Positions 34,401 to 42,528 of a stretch of 64,000 nucleotides of DNA are shown here, one piece after another (positions within the stretch are counted from its first letter, which is position 1; every line of letters starts with the position of its first letter). A model generated the notes under the pieces. That model was not told the origin of the DNA, did not search any database, and saw only the letters and a program-made list of their open reading frames with translations. Origin of the DNA: Tumebacillus algifaecis (lineage in GTDB: Bacteria > Bacillota > Bacilli > Tumebacillales > Tumebacillaceae); the NCBI RefSeq assembly GCF_002243515.1, contig NZ_CP022657.1, forward strand, positions 4,155,001 through 4,219,000. Reading direction: 5' to 3'. A program made the position numbers and the translations under genes.

Positions 34401-36500
34401 ATGAAAAACGTATTGCGCAAAGTGACCGATTTTACTGCAACAAAAAAAGGGATGTGGATCACACTCAGTCTCTGGTTCGTGATGACGATGTTGCTGGCTC
34501 TGTTTGCGCCAGGAGCCAAGGAGTACGAAGTTTCCAGCATTGATTCGTTACCGCAAGATGCCCAATCGGTCATCGCCCAAATGAAAGTCGATCAGAATTT
34601 TGAAGGTACGGAAGATGTGCCTGCCTTACTCGTGTTTCAGTCCAACGCAGGCGAGCTGAAAGCGGACGAACTGTCTGCCCTGCTGAACGAGATACGCGGT
34701 GCCTCGATCGTCGGACTAAAGGAAGTGCTGTCCATTGATGGATTACCGCCCCAAGCGGTCGCCAGCTTTTTCTCAGATGACAAGACGACAGCTGTCATCC
34801 CCGTCCGTTTCGATTCTGGACTGGAAAGCAAGCAATTGGACGAAAAGCTGACCCAAATCAAAGACATCGCCGATCAGTCCTCGTCGCTGGCGATGTATGT
34901 CACGGGTCCTGCTGGCATTGCTGTCGATTCGTTAAACCTCTTCTCCCGAGCGGATGTCGTATTGCTGTTGTCTACCGTCGGCCTGATCCTGATCTTGTTG
35001 ATCGTGATCTACCGTTCGCCACTGCTGGCCTTGATCCCACTGCTTGCGGCGGCCTTTGTCTATGAAGTGGTCAATCAGTTGTTAGGGCTGTTTGGGAAAG
35101 CCGGACTGGAACTGAGCAAGCAGTCCTTGTCGATCATGTCCATCCTGCTATTTGCGGCGATTATCGACTATTCACTCTTTGTATTTTCCCGATTCCGTGA
35201 AGAATTGAAACAGCATGAGAACAAGTTCGATGCGATGAAATGGGCGATGCGCGAAACGGGGCTTCCGGTCTTTTTCTCCGGCGGTACCGTCTTGGTGGCG
35301 ATGCTCCTCTTGTTTTTTGCAGAGTATGGAGATTATCGCAACTTCGCCCCGATTTTCGGTACGACGATGTTCGTAATTATGCTGGCCTCGGTGACTTTGG
35401 TGCCTGCCTTATTCACACTGTTTGGCCGTAAGTCGTTCTGGCCGAAAATCCCGAGAGTCGGCGACCAACAGATTTCCCCGAACTCCGTCTGGTCAAAAGT
35501 GGGGCGCATGGTCACAAAGAAACCGATCATCTCCGCACTGTCCATTCTGATTCTGCTGGTCCTTTCGGCCAGCAATCTGTTCAATCTGTCGTATGAATTC
35601 GATACGATCAAATCATTCCCGAACGACATGCCCTCGCGCGTCGGCTATGAAATTCTGGAAGACAAGTTTGAAAAGGGCGATCTGGCCCCAACCACCGTCC
35701 TGTTCGAATCTGAGCGCGCCCTGTCCCAAGCCGAGCAAGAGAGTTTGCGCGACACGCTTTCCGCACAGCCCTTGGTCAACAACGTTCGGTTGAGCGAGCT
35801 GTCTCCGAATGAAAAAGTGGTCCGCTACAGTCTGACCTTCACCGAAAGCCCTTATGCGATCGAATCGATGGACGCGCTTGAAAACATGCGTGAGGAGTCG
35901 GGCGCACTGGTCCAAGCGAGCGGACTGGAAGGAACGCTCTATTTTGCCGGAGAGACGGCGACAAAAGTGGATGATCGGGCGGTCAACAACCGCGACCTGT
36001 TGGTGATGGTTCTGCTTGAGTCCATCCTGATCTTCCTGTTGCTGATCGCGATGACTCGTTCGGTGAAAATGCCGATTTATATGATCGGTACGATCTTGCT
36101 GTCCTTCCTGTCTGCCGTCGGGCTTGGACTTTTCCTGACCGACCTTCTATTTGACATCGAAGCGGTCAGCAACCGAGTTCCGCTGTACACGTTCGTGTTC
36201 CTGGTCGCGCTCGGGATCGACTACAACATCATCCTGATCTCCAGATTCATGGAGGAGCGGCGAAAACATCCGGTCAAAAAAGCGGTCGAACTTGCGGTCG
36301 CCTCGACGGGCGGTGTGATCTCATCGGCAGGTTTCCTGCTGGCTGCGACGTTTGCTGTGCTGATGACCCAGCCGATTCAAGTCTTGTTCGTGTTTGGATT
36401 TATCGTGGCGATCGGCATTCTGCTCGATACCTTCCTGATCCGCGGAATCCTGTTGCCAGCCTTGATCGTCATGTTTGAGAAAGACAAACCGGCGCGCTAA
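34401..36500 (+). CDS. MMPL-type RND transporter (YdfJ-like)
   Basis: This 699-residue membrane protein has two MMPL halves. Each has one N-terminal helix, an extracytoplasmic domain and five clustered helices; the proton-relay residues fall in FAAIIDYSLFVFSRFREE near 270 and VALGIDYNIILISRFMEE near 610. MMPL pumps of Firmicutes export lipids, drugs or solvents. The start at 34401 (MKNVLRKV) follows GAGGCGG; an in-frame ATG at 34383 is the alternative. It is controlled by the operator pair just upstream. Confidence 0.92.
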   Translation: MKNVLRKVTDFTATKKGMWITLSLWFVMTMLLALFAPGAKEYEVSSIDSLPQDAQSVIAQMKVDQNFEGTEDVPALLVFQSNAGELKADELSALLNEIRGASIVGLKEVLSIDGLPPQAVASFFSDDKTTAVIPVRFDSGLESKQLDEKLTQIKDIADQSSSLAMYVTGPAGIAVDSLNLFSRADVVLLLSTVGLILILLIVIYRSPLLALIPLLAAAFVYEVVNQLLGLFGKAGLELSKQSLSIMSILLFAAIIDYSLFVFSRFREELKQHENKFDAMKWAMRETGLPVFFSGGTVLVAMLLLFFAEYGDYRNFAPIFGTTMFVIMLASVTLVPALFTLFGRKSFWPKIPRVGDQQISPNSVWSKVGRMVTKKPIISALSILILLVLSASNLFNLSYEFDTIKSFPNDMPSRVGYEILEDKFEKGDLAPTTVLFESERALSQAEQESLRDTLSAQPLVNNVRLSELSPNEKVVRYSLTFTESPYAIESMDALENMREESGALVQASGLEGTLYFAGETATKVDDRAVNNRDLLVMVLLESILIFLLLIAMTRSVKMPIYMIGTILLSFLSAVGLGLFLTDLLFDIEAVSNRVPLYTFVFLVALGIDYNIILISRFMEERRKHPVKKAVELAVASTGGVISSAGFLLAATFAVLMTQPIQVLFVFGFIVAIGILLDTFLIRGILLPALIVMFEKDKPAR

Positions 36501-36541
36501 GCGCAGGAGCGGTTCTCCGCGCCAAATGAAACGCAGTCGAA

Positions 36542-36574
36542 AAAAGGGAAGCCCGTGACAGGCTTCCCTTTTCT
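36542..36574. terminator. Bidirectional terminator
   Basis: Stem AAAAGGGAAGCC/GGCTTCCCTTTT (36542-36553, 36561-36572) with a 7-nt loop is flanked by A and T tracts. It ends the MMPL gene and abuts the converging methyltransferase stop. Confidence 0.93.
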
Positions 36575-37176
36575 TATTGCTTTTGCGCCAAAAGCTGGAT
36601 CACGTGGGACAGACCTTGGTGACCCGTCCCTTCCTCGCGAACCACTTCGCCCATGAAAAAGTGGACAATCTTCCAATCGGCAAACGCTTGCAACAGATCC
36701 TCCGCTTGGTACAGCAACGCCTCATCTTTCGGTCCACCGCTCTTGTAGGGCAGTTGATACTTCGAATAGACTTCGGTCAGATAGTACCCGCCCGGTTTGA
36801 CCGCCGTTTTCACGCCTTGCAAGGTGCGATTCCGCAATGCTTCCGGGAAATGACCAAAGATGCAGACGATGCCGTCCCACTGTGCGGGCTGCCAAACGGC
36901 GTTGCTGAGATCGACCCATTCGGTCGCGACCGCAACGTTGCGCTCGGCGGCGAGCTGTTTCGTTTTTTGAAGGCCCGATTCCGCCAAGTCCCAAGTGGTG
37001 ACGCGATGCCCTTGCTCAGCGAGGAAGACGGCGTTGCGCCCCTCGCCTTCCGCGATGGCCAGCCACTTGCCCTCCGCTGGTAGTCGATGGGCGATCGAGG
37101 CCAGAAAAGCGTTGGGCTCTTTGCCAAACACATAATCGGCGGTGTTGAAGCGCTCATGCCAGTGGTTGTTCATCAT
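36574..37176 (-). CDS. Class I SAM-dependent methyltransferase (TehB-like)
   Basis: This 200-residue protein has motif I degenerate as LAIAEGEGRNAVFLAEQG near residue 35, then the acidic end of strand 2 in VTTWDLAESGLQ and the loop IVCIFGHFP. This E-G-E-G form of motif I is typical of TehB/thiopurine-type methyltransferases. The start is ATGATG at 37171-37176 after AAAGGAGG. The target is unknown; family members methylate small electrophiles, tellurite or thiols. The longer frame upstream is not supported. Confidence 0.88.
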   Translation of the reverse strand: MMNNHWHERFNTADYVFGKEPNAFLASIAHRLPAEGKWLAIAEGEGRNAVFLAEQGHRVTTWDLAESGLQKTKQLAAERNVAVATEWVDLSNAVWQPAQWDGIVCIFGHFPEALRNRTLQGVKTAVKPGGYYLTEVYSKYQLPYKSGGPKDEALLYQAEDLLQAFADWKIVHFFMGEVVREEGTGHQGLSHVIQLLAQKQ

Positions 37177-37510
37177 TCGTTTCCTCCTTTGACTCGACCA
37201 GATCGTAGACGGCGACGTCCGGCAGGCACTGGATGCACCCATGGTGGTACAACGACTACAGGGCCCACCTCTCCCCAAATAGAGAAAAACGCTACGCTGT
37301 GTTTCCAGCCTAGCTTATTTTTGACAACCATACAATCTTGGATGCGGTGGCATCACATTGGCCATCATCGGCAGTGCTGCTCGGGACGGGCAGTTTGCTC
37401 TTGGCTTTATTCAATTGCTCCAAGCTGTATTAACCTGCGTGGGGTTGCCTCCTAACGGTTTTCAAAACCGCCCCGTATTGCTTCGTACCAGTCTATGATC
37501 TATTTGAGCT
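37177..37510. other. Gene-poor stretch with possible coding remnants
   Basis: No full gene is visible. On the minus strand 37154-37252 could encode a 32-residue peptide from a TTG (MYHHGCIQCLPDVAVYDLVE, then SKEETNDEQPLA), overlapping the methyltransferase start; it has a CxxC pair but a poor ribosome site. On the plus strand about 37333-37498 keeps an open frame with a hydrophobic middle (LGCGGITLAIIGSAARDGQF) but has no start codon, as in a decayed membrane protein gene. Confidence 0.25.
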
Positions 37511-37762
37511 CTACCACTTTTTTCTTACAATTGGTAGTAAGCTAGTGACTACTAATAAGATCAAAGTATAAGCGCCATAATTGTGATAGGTACCTGTCCT
37601 AACATCTGAGGTTAAAGTGCATGAAAATAGAGACAGCTGCATACTTACTGTCTGCCCCTCGCTGCCGGTCCATAGCGAATGTATGACTTCCACTTGCTCA
37701 AAAAAGAGGAAAAACAAACCAATCGTTACTAATGCTAAAAGGAAATTGATATATCGCAACAT
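37511..37762 (-). CDS. Small two-helix membrane protein
   Basis: This 83-residue protein is hydrophobic at both ends (about 4-22 and 66-80) with a polar Ser/Thr-rich loop between and a basic C terminus (RKKW), suggesting two transmembrane helices. The ATG follows AGAGGGGGTATAAAT, a good site. It lies 44 bp behind the XRE regulator gene and is probably co-transcribed. I do not recognise the family. Proteins of this shape beside XRE regulators can be immunity or accessory proteins, but nothing here proves that. Confidence 0.65.
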   Translation of the reverse strand: MLRYINFLLALVTIGLFFLFFEQVEVIHSLWTGSEGQTVSMQLSLFSCTLTSDVRTGTYHNYGAYTLILLVVTSLLPIVRKKW

Positions 37763-37806
37763 ATTTATACCCCCTCTGTAGAATGAAAGTAAGAATGCGC
37801 GATGAT

Positions 37807-38067
37807 CTACAGATCACCGCGCTTTTGTTGCAGAGCCATCTTGTATTTACTTGAATTCTCCAGCTCGAAGTTGACCTCTTTTACAAGATATTCAAGTGGA
37901 ACTTCGAGCCGCGCTGCGAGTGCAACCAAGATTTTGTATGACGGACGAGCTCGATCAGATTCGATCTGGGACACCATTGACGGAGTGCAAAGACCTTTCG
38001 CCAGTTCGATTTGCGTGAGACCTGTTTTCAAACGTATTTCCCTAATTCGTTGCCCAAGAGAATGCAT
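37807..38067 (-). CDS. XRE-family HTH regulator
   Basis: This 86-residue protein is almost entirely an HTH_3 domain (about 2-58): LGQRIREIRLKTGLTQIELA, then TPSMVSQIESDRARPSYKIL and LAARLEVPLEYLV. A short polar tail follows. The ATG at 38067 after GGAGGTGGG was chosen over 38082. There is no ligand domain, so it is probably a dimeric repressor or activator of local genes. It lies downstream of the peptide/TPR-regulator pair, separated by a terminator and a perfect palindrome that could be its operator. Confidence 0.9.
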   Translation of the reverse strand: MHSLGQRIREIRLKTGLTQIELAKGLCTPSMVSQIESDRARPSYKILVALAARLEVPLEYLVKEVNFELENSSKYKMALQQKRGDL

Positions 38068-38105
38068 AACACCCACCTCCAAGATGTGTTCGTCCTATCA
38101 AAACA

Positions 38106-38138
38106 ATAAACCACCTCGTAAAATCTGAGGTGGTTTAT
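38106..38138. terminator. Terminator upstream of the XRE gene
   Basis: A perfect 12-bp stem ATAAACCACCTC/GAGGTGGTTTAT with a 9-nt loop is followed on the minus strand by TGTTTTG. It probably ends the TPR-regulator/peptide transcript. Its strength in either direction is moderate because the T run is interrupted. Confidence 0.65.
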
Positions 38139-38167
38139 CGTTCAAATTTTTGGTCGTCTTTTAATCG

Positions 38168-38198
38168 GTGACAATTGTCACTTCAGATGAGTGACAAT
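38168..38198. promoter_or_regulatory. Candidate operator, GTGACAATTGTCAC plus half site
   Basis: A perfect 14-bp palindrome GTGACAATTGTCAC (38168-38181) is followed 23 bp later by the half site GTGACAAT (38191-38198). Another GTGACAAT lies at 39989-39996, at the end of the MFS gene of the same island. HTH regulators of the XRE type bind such dyads; either neighbouring regulator may use it. Confidence 0.45.
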
Positions 38199-38237
38199 AA
38201 AAGGCCCCTCATAATGAATGTACGAGGGACGAAAGAA

Positions 38238-38372
38238 TTAATACACTGGAAGATAAACGATTCCTGGCGGTTGTGGGGGTTTCGTTTCAGCGGTTATGTT
38301 CATTTTTGTTGAACCGAAAACGAAGGTTGCAACTAGGATTAATCCTACTCCCAAAAGCATTTTTCTTTTCAT
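38238..38372 (-). CDS. 44-residue exported peptide, candidate pheromone precursor
   Basis: The ATG overlaps the TGA of the TPR regulator (TGATG) and follows GAGAGGGG. The product starts MKRKMLLGVGLILVATFVFG, a Sec signal sequence, continues STKMNITAETK and ends PPQPPGIVYLPVY. This fits RRNPP systems (PapR, NprX, Phr), where a short exported propeptide encoded just behind the regulator is trimmed to a C-terminal 5-10-mer, taken up by Opp, and bound by the TPR domain. The Pro-rich, aromatic tail would be the signal. No comparable sequence comes to mind, so the pheromone type may be new. It is easily missed by gene finders. Confidence 0.75.
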   Translation of the reverse strand: MKRKMLLGVGLILVATFVFGSTKMNITAETKPPQPPGIVYLPVY

Positions 38373-39553
38373 CAGAATCCCCTCTCATTCATAAATTCAC
38401 TCTTCGTATTTGAAAATATGCGACTTCTTTCATAGTAACTCATGGCTGTTTCTGCGTCATTCTTCAAAAAATAAAATTCCATGAGGCACTTACAAGCATA
38501 GAAACGTACCGAACGAGAAAATTCATCACTTCTGCTTACGCTGGCTGCGTACGAAGGATCGTCTTTCGCGACCGTATACATGATCTGTAGTTTGCCCCAG
38601 TATTCTGGATACTGCTTGGTCAAACTAGCGTATTCTTCGATCAATTGGATAGCTGTGGTGTAATCTTTAAGTTGAATTAGAGACTTCACGTATTCCTTGA
38701 TGATTAAAGCCAAAGTGTCCTCAAAAGACTCTGCAAAATGCATTGCTTCAGAAAGCAATTTAGCAGATTCCGTATAGTTCCTTATTATATATTCGTAATG
38801 CGCGGCATTTAGAAGAGCAATCGCAATTTGCTCATTGCTATCGATCTGTTTAAAAAACTCTAAGGACTTGTAAGCATGTTCCATTGCTTTTTGAATGTTA
38901 CCTCGGTCCTCTTGCATGATCATTCTTGTGTATTGTGCCATAGCAAGTGTTTCAGCATCATCTACAAAAACAGTTTCGACCATTTGAAGTAACTCATGAC
39001 AACTGCTGTATTCCTTAAAAATGGTATAACATAACATAAGACTGGCTGTTACTAGATGAAGTAGCCTTTTTTCTTTATATTGTTCGTTCAGTTTCTTGGC
39101 GTAATCCATCGCACTAGTCCAAACATTGTAAGCCTTCTCGTATTCGCCTTGCGAATAATAGATTCTACCAAGGTTATTCAGACTGAAACCTCGTTCAGTT
39201 GAGCCTAAAGCCATCTCGACCAACTCTTCAGCGAATGCAGTATTACGAATATACATGGGCTTTGTTCGATTATCCGAGTTAAAGAACGCTTCTAGTTCTT
39301 GTTGTTGTTTATAAGTATCCATTTGTTTTAGACGAGCCACTGAGACCCCTAACCCATTTGCAATTTCCTCGACTTCAGAAGGAGAAACGGGTCGTTCAGC
39401 AACAAGAATCAAACGTAACGTCTCACGACTCATATGTAGCCGAGAGGAAAAACCACGTATGGTTTCCCCTTTTTCGTACATGATCTCTATAATTCTCCGA
39501 AGCAGATTGACATTTTCCATTTCGGAAACCATTTTATGTTCAGACGTGCTCAC
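38372..39553 (-). CDS. HTH-TPR regulator, RRNPP-like
   Basis: This 393-residue protein has an N-terminal HTH (about 14-72: LLRRIIEIMYEKGETIRGFS, then RLHMSRETLRLILV) and a helical C-terminal domain made of tetratricopeptide-type repeats (about 105-385; for example FSLNNLGRIYYSQGEYEKAY). This is the architecture of RRNPP peptide-responsive regulators such as PlcR, NprR and AimR. The start is the GTG at 39553 after GGAGGGG. Its stop overlaps the start of a 44-aa exported peptide, its probable ligand source. Upstream lies an AT-rich control region with GTAAT/ATTAC arms at 39596-39607. Target genes are unknown; the exporter upstream and XRE gene downstream are candidates. Confidence 0.85.
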   Translation of the reverse strand: MSTSEHKMVSEMENVNLLRRIIEIMYEKGETIRGFSSRLHMSRETLRLILVAERPVSPSEVEEIANGLGVSVARLKQMDTYKQQQELEAFFNSDNRTKPMYIRNTAFAEELVEMALGSTERGFSLNNLGRIYYSQGEYEKAYNVWTSAMDYAKKLNEQYKEKRLLHLVTASLMLCYTIFKEYSSCHELLQMVETVFVDDAETLAMAQYTRMIMQEDRGNIQKAMEHAYKSLEFFKQIDSNEQIAIALLNAAHYEYIIRNYTESAKLLSEAMHFAESFEDTLALIIKEYVKSLIQLKDYTTAIQLIEEYASLTKQYPEYWGKLQIMYTVAKDDPSYAASVSRSDEFSRSVRFYACKCLMEFYFLKNDAETAMSYYERSRIFSNTKSEFMNERGF

Positions 39554-39786
39554 CTATATCCCCTCCGTGAACAATATATGTCATTTTGTAAACAAGTAAT
39601 CAATTACCAATATTTTTAATTATAACTACGAAGTAGAAATTAGTCTATCAATTGTAACATTTGTTTGAATATACTACCTATTATTTTGTTACGATCAAAA
39701 ACGACATTTCATTAAATTTTTATTTACTCCCCAAACCTTTCTCCATGCTTATCGAGACTAGTTAAGTAAGTCACGCACTTCAAAAT

Positions 39787-39905
39787 AAAAAGCCGTTGCT
39801 AACGCAACCGCATCAAATTGCAGACAAATGCCCTTCTTGCCAGAAAACAAGAAGGGCATTTCAGCGTGTAGTCAAAGTACCTTTCTGTACGAGGTCTACA
39901 CGCTG
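39787..39905. repeat. Three consecutive hairpins between MFS and TPR-regulator genes
   Basis: In order: a stem near 39790-39810 followed on the minus strand by TTTTTATTTT (terminator-like); a perfect 14-bp stem AAATGCCCTTCTTG/CAAGAAGGGCATTT (39826-39839, 39848-39861); and a 10-bp inverted repeat CAGCGTGTAG/CTACACGCTG (39862-39871, 39896-39905). The middle hairpin recurs in weaker form at 49274-49311. The rest of 39554-39995 holds no gene, only the regulator's upstream region. Confidence 0.6.
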
Positions 39906-39995
39906 AGACCACCACAATAAAATTGCGATAGCTTTCTAGAACTTAGTTGATACGAGTTGAGTGTCATGCAATTATGTCAAAACTCCAAGTGACAA

Positions 39996-41261
39996 TCAAA
40001 GCCCCTTGAGATCCTTTTTCGCAAGTAGAATCCCTTGTGCTTTAGAGGATGACATCCCGTTCACCTGTTTGCGTTTGACCATGACATACCCGAGGATCAA
40101 CAAACTGCTGAGGGCAAGCCCGTTTAAGATCGTTTGAATGCCAAACCAGTCGGTCATCACTCCAACCGGGAAGGACGCCATTTGCGCCGCTGATACTACA
40201 GCACTTTGCACCCCCATCACTTTCCCCATATGCTGGTCGGGAGTGGTCGTTTGTAGCGCATTGCTGATGACAATCCCGCCAATCGAAGCCACCGCACCAC
40301 GAATGGCGAGCGCGATGCAATCGATCCATAAGTAGGGCGAGGCGGCGATCGCCCATGTGGTCAGACATAAGGCCAGCGTATTGAAGATCAAGGTCGCGAG
40401 AACATTTTGTTTGAAATACTTTTCGAATGTCCCACATAGCACCGAACCGATCACATATCCAATTCCCAATGAGGAGTTCAACCAGCCAGCAGTTTCCACA
40501 CCAAGGTGGAGCAGTTTGTCAGAGATTGATGGAAACAGATAGTCGATCCGGCCCAAAGCGATAAACAGGAAGTTGAGAATGACCATCGTCAGGAGCACCC
40601 GATGCAGCCGGAATGCTTCACCCGCATTTTTTAGTTCGGAAAACAAAGTAGGTTGGACACTGACGTTCTGGATTTTGTCTGGAATCTTCATCTGCCAGAT
40701 CGCATAGAGGATGGCCGAAAAGCTCAAGAAGTTTAGATAGAACACCATTTTGTATCCAAACAGCGCAACCAAAGTCGATCCGATCACCGGACCTGCAAAC
40801 ATCGCCAATTGAAAAGTCGCGTTGTAAACCGACAATGCTTTCGACAACTGCTCAGGCGGAACGATGTTTGGAACGATCGAACGGCGAGCTGGAAGATCAA
40901 GACCGATCAATAATCCATATAAAAAATTGATGGTGTAGTACAGGTAGAGATCCATCACGTTCATCGTGATGAACACGGCGAGCAGCAAGGTCAAAAACGC
41001 TTGCATCCCCTGCGTGAAAAACAGCAACTTGCGTCGGTTAAACCGATCGGCAAGGATACCGCCTAACAACATGAACAGAATGTTCGGCACCGCTTGCACA
41101 AAAATGAGCATGGAAACGTCGGTCGCTGATTCATTGAAGGAGAAAACATACCATTGTTCTGCGTACAACTGCGCCCACGTGCCAAGGTTGGAAACGATCA
41201 AACCAAGCCAAAGCAGTCGAAAATCACGAATCTTCAAGACGGAAAACATATTGGATGCCAT
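39996..41261 (-). CDS. MFS exporter (MefA/EntS-like)
   Basis: This 421-residue transporter has about twelve helices and belongs to the MFS_3 group: FSVLKIRDFRLLWLGLIVSN at the N terminus, GGILADRFNRRKLLFFTQGM in the helix 2-3 loop, and DLPARRSIVPNIVPPEQLSK after helix 4. The ATG follows GAGGTG, which is formed by the last codons of the 71-aa gene four bases upstream, so the two are coupled. Export of a small molecule or peptide is expected from the family. The neighbouring TPR regulator and peptide gene suggest density-dependent control. Confidence 0.9.
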   Translation of the reverse strand: MASNMFSVLKIRDFRLLWLGLIVSNLGTWAQLYAEQWYVFSFNESATDVSMLIFVQAVPNILFMLLGGILADRFNRRKLLFFTQGMQAFLTLLLAVFITMNVMDLYLYYTINFLYGLLIGLDLPARRSIVPNIVPPEQLSKALSVYNATFQLAMFAGPVIGSTLVALFGYKMVFYLNFLSFSAILYAIWQMKIPDKIQNVSVQPTLFSELKNAGEAFRLHRVLLTMVILNFLFIALGRIDYLFPSISDKLLHLGVETAGWLNSSLGIGYVIGSVLCGTFEKYFKQNVLATLIFNTLALCLTTWAIAASPYLWIDCIALAIRGAVASIGGIVISNALQTTTPDQHMGKVMGVQSAVVSAAQMASFPVGVMTDWFGIQTILNGLALSSLLILGYVMVKRKQVNGMSSSKAQGILLAKKDLKGL

Positions 41262-41264
41262 TTG

Positions 41265-41480
41265 CTACACCTCTTGCAGAGCAGGCTTTCTGTCGTCATC
41301 CGCTAAGAAAACCATCTCTTCTAGTATCCAGACCGCATCAACCACTTGGGCATGATGACAACACTCACCGATCGCAAGGTGCGCAAGTGCATCTTCCGTC
41401 ACGTAGGTCATCATTTGATAAGTGCCATTCAGAACTGGCCACTCTGTTGCAAGGCTCCCTGCCCTACCACTCCCTTGCAT
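41265..41480 (-). CDS. 71-residue protein of unknown function
   Basis: The ATG at 41480 follows GAGGTGAT at good spacing, and the stop lies three bases before the MFS start, so a real coupled gene is likely. The product has a Gly/Ser-rich start (MQGSGRAGSLATEWP), a central helix with GECCHHAQVVDAVW carrying Cys-Cys-His-His, and an acidic end. There is no signal peptide or membrane segment. I do not recognise it. It could be a metal-binding regulator, a partner of the exporter, or a ribosomal peptide substrate; nothing decides between these. Confidence 0.6.
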   Translation of the reverse strand: MQGSGRAGSLATEWPVLNGTYQMMTYVTEDALAHLAIGECCHHAQVVDAVWILEEMVFLADDDRKPALQEV

Positions 41481-41675
41481 GATCGATCACCTCTTCTCTG
41501 CTATATAACCACAGCATCGTCATATTTCCCGATTATAAATGAGGATACGGTTTTCGTTGATACTCTTTTACATCTCATCTTAGATAGGATACTCATGATT
41601 ACCTTGTATTGTCAATTATGTAAATTGATATTATTTATGATTTTATATAGTTTGGTTTCCTTCATCTTTCTTAAA

Positions 41676-41701
41676 ATGCCAGACTCATCTGAGCCTGGCA
41701 T
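41676..41701 (-). terminator. Terminator of the terC-like gene
   Basis: ATGCCAGaCTC/GAGcCTGGCAT (41676-41686, 41691-41701, one mismatch, 4-nt loop) is followed on the minus strand by TTTTAAG. The stem contains the stop codon of the TerC-family gene. Confidence 0.8.
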
Positions 41702-42398
41702 CATCATACTTTTTACTTCTGGAAAAAGGCACGCTGACCACGCGATTTTGCCTTTTCCAGCCGTAGAGCAGGAAGCTCGCGATGAGCAACCACGGGATCA
41801 ACGCGTCCGCCTGTGCGAGATGTGTGGAGAGGAAGAGCCCGACGACCAGATCTTGCCGCACCATTTCCCATGCCGTATACCCTAAAAATGCGGCAGCCGC
41901 AGAGATCACAAATGGGAAGCGCTCCATCAGCCGCGTCACAAAATCGGCGCTGAACATGATCACCGGAACTGAAACGGCAAACCCGATCGCGATCAACAGC
42001 AGGTTGTCACCCGCGACGGCCGCGACGGCGACCGTGTTGTCGATGCTCATCACGAGGTCGGCGAGCATGATCGTTTTCACGGCACCCCACAGTCCAGACT
42101 GCGGATCGCGCAGCCCAGTCTCATTCTGCTCTTGGCGAAGCAGCCCGATCGCGATGTAGACGAGCAAAAGTCCGCCCACCGCCTGCAGAAAGGGAATCTC
42201 CAGCAACTGCGCCGCCACAAAGGTCAAACCAACTTTCAACACCACCGTCCCCATGCTGCCCCACCAAAACGCTTTTTTCTGCAGTTGAGCGGGCAAGTTC
42301 CAGCAGACAAGAGCGATCAGCAAGGCGTTATCACAGCTTAGAACGATGTTGATCAGAATCAGTTTGATCAGTTCTCCGGCAAACGGCTCTGCGAACAT
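41685..42398 (-). CDS. TerC-family integral membrane protein (YjbE-like)
   Basis: This 237-residue protein has about seven helices and two copies of the TerC metal-site signature, NIVLSCDNALLIALVCWNLP near 20 and LADLVMSIDNTVAVAAVAG near 125, with conserved Asp-Asn pairs inside membrane segments. Recent work links Bacillus TerC proteins (MeeF/MeeY) to Mn export, including metalation of exoenzymes. The start at 42398 (MFAEPFAG) is seven to eight bases after GGAGGTGT; a GTG at 42410 would overlap that site. I looked for a yybP-ykoY manganese riboswitch upstream and could not convince myself of one. Confidence 0.9.
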   Translation of the reverse strand: MFAEPFAGELIKLILINIVLSCDNALLIALVCWNLPAQLQKKAFWWGSMGTVVLKVGLTFVAAQLLEIPFLQAVGGLLLVYIAIGLLRQEQNETGLRDPQSGLWGAVKTIMLADLVMSIDNTVAVAAVAGDNLLLIAIGFAVSVPVIMFSADFVTRLMERFPFVISAAAAFLGYTAWEMVRQDLVVGLFLSTHLAQADALIPWLLIASFLLYGWKRQNRVVSVPFSRSKKYDDARLR

Positions 42399-42528
42399 CA
42401 GGACATACACCTCCGGCTTGACAGTCGTAACTATCTCTAATGTATGTACGCCGCGGACAACTAGAGCCCATTTGCGAAAAAGAACCTACATGATCTCGCG
42501 CACTCCTCGGGGTATCAGATCAGGACAA

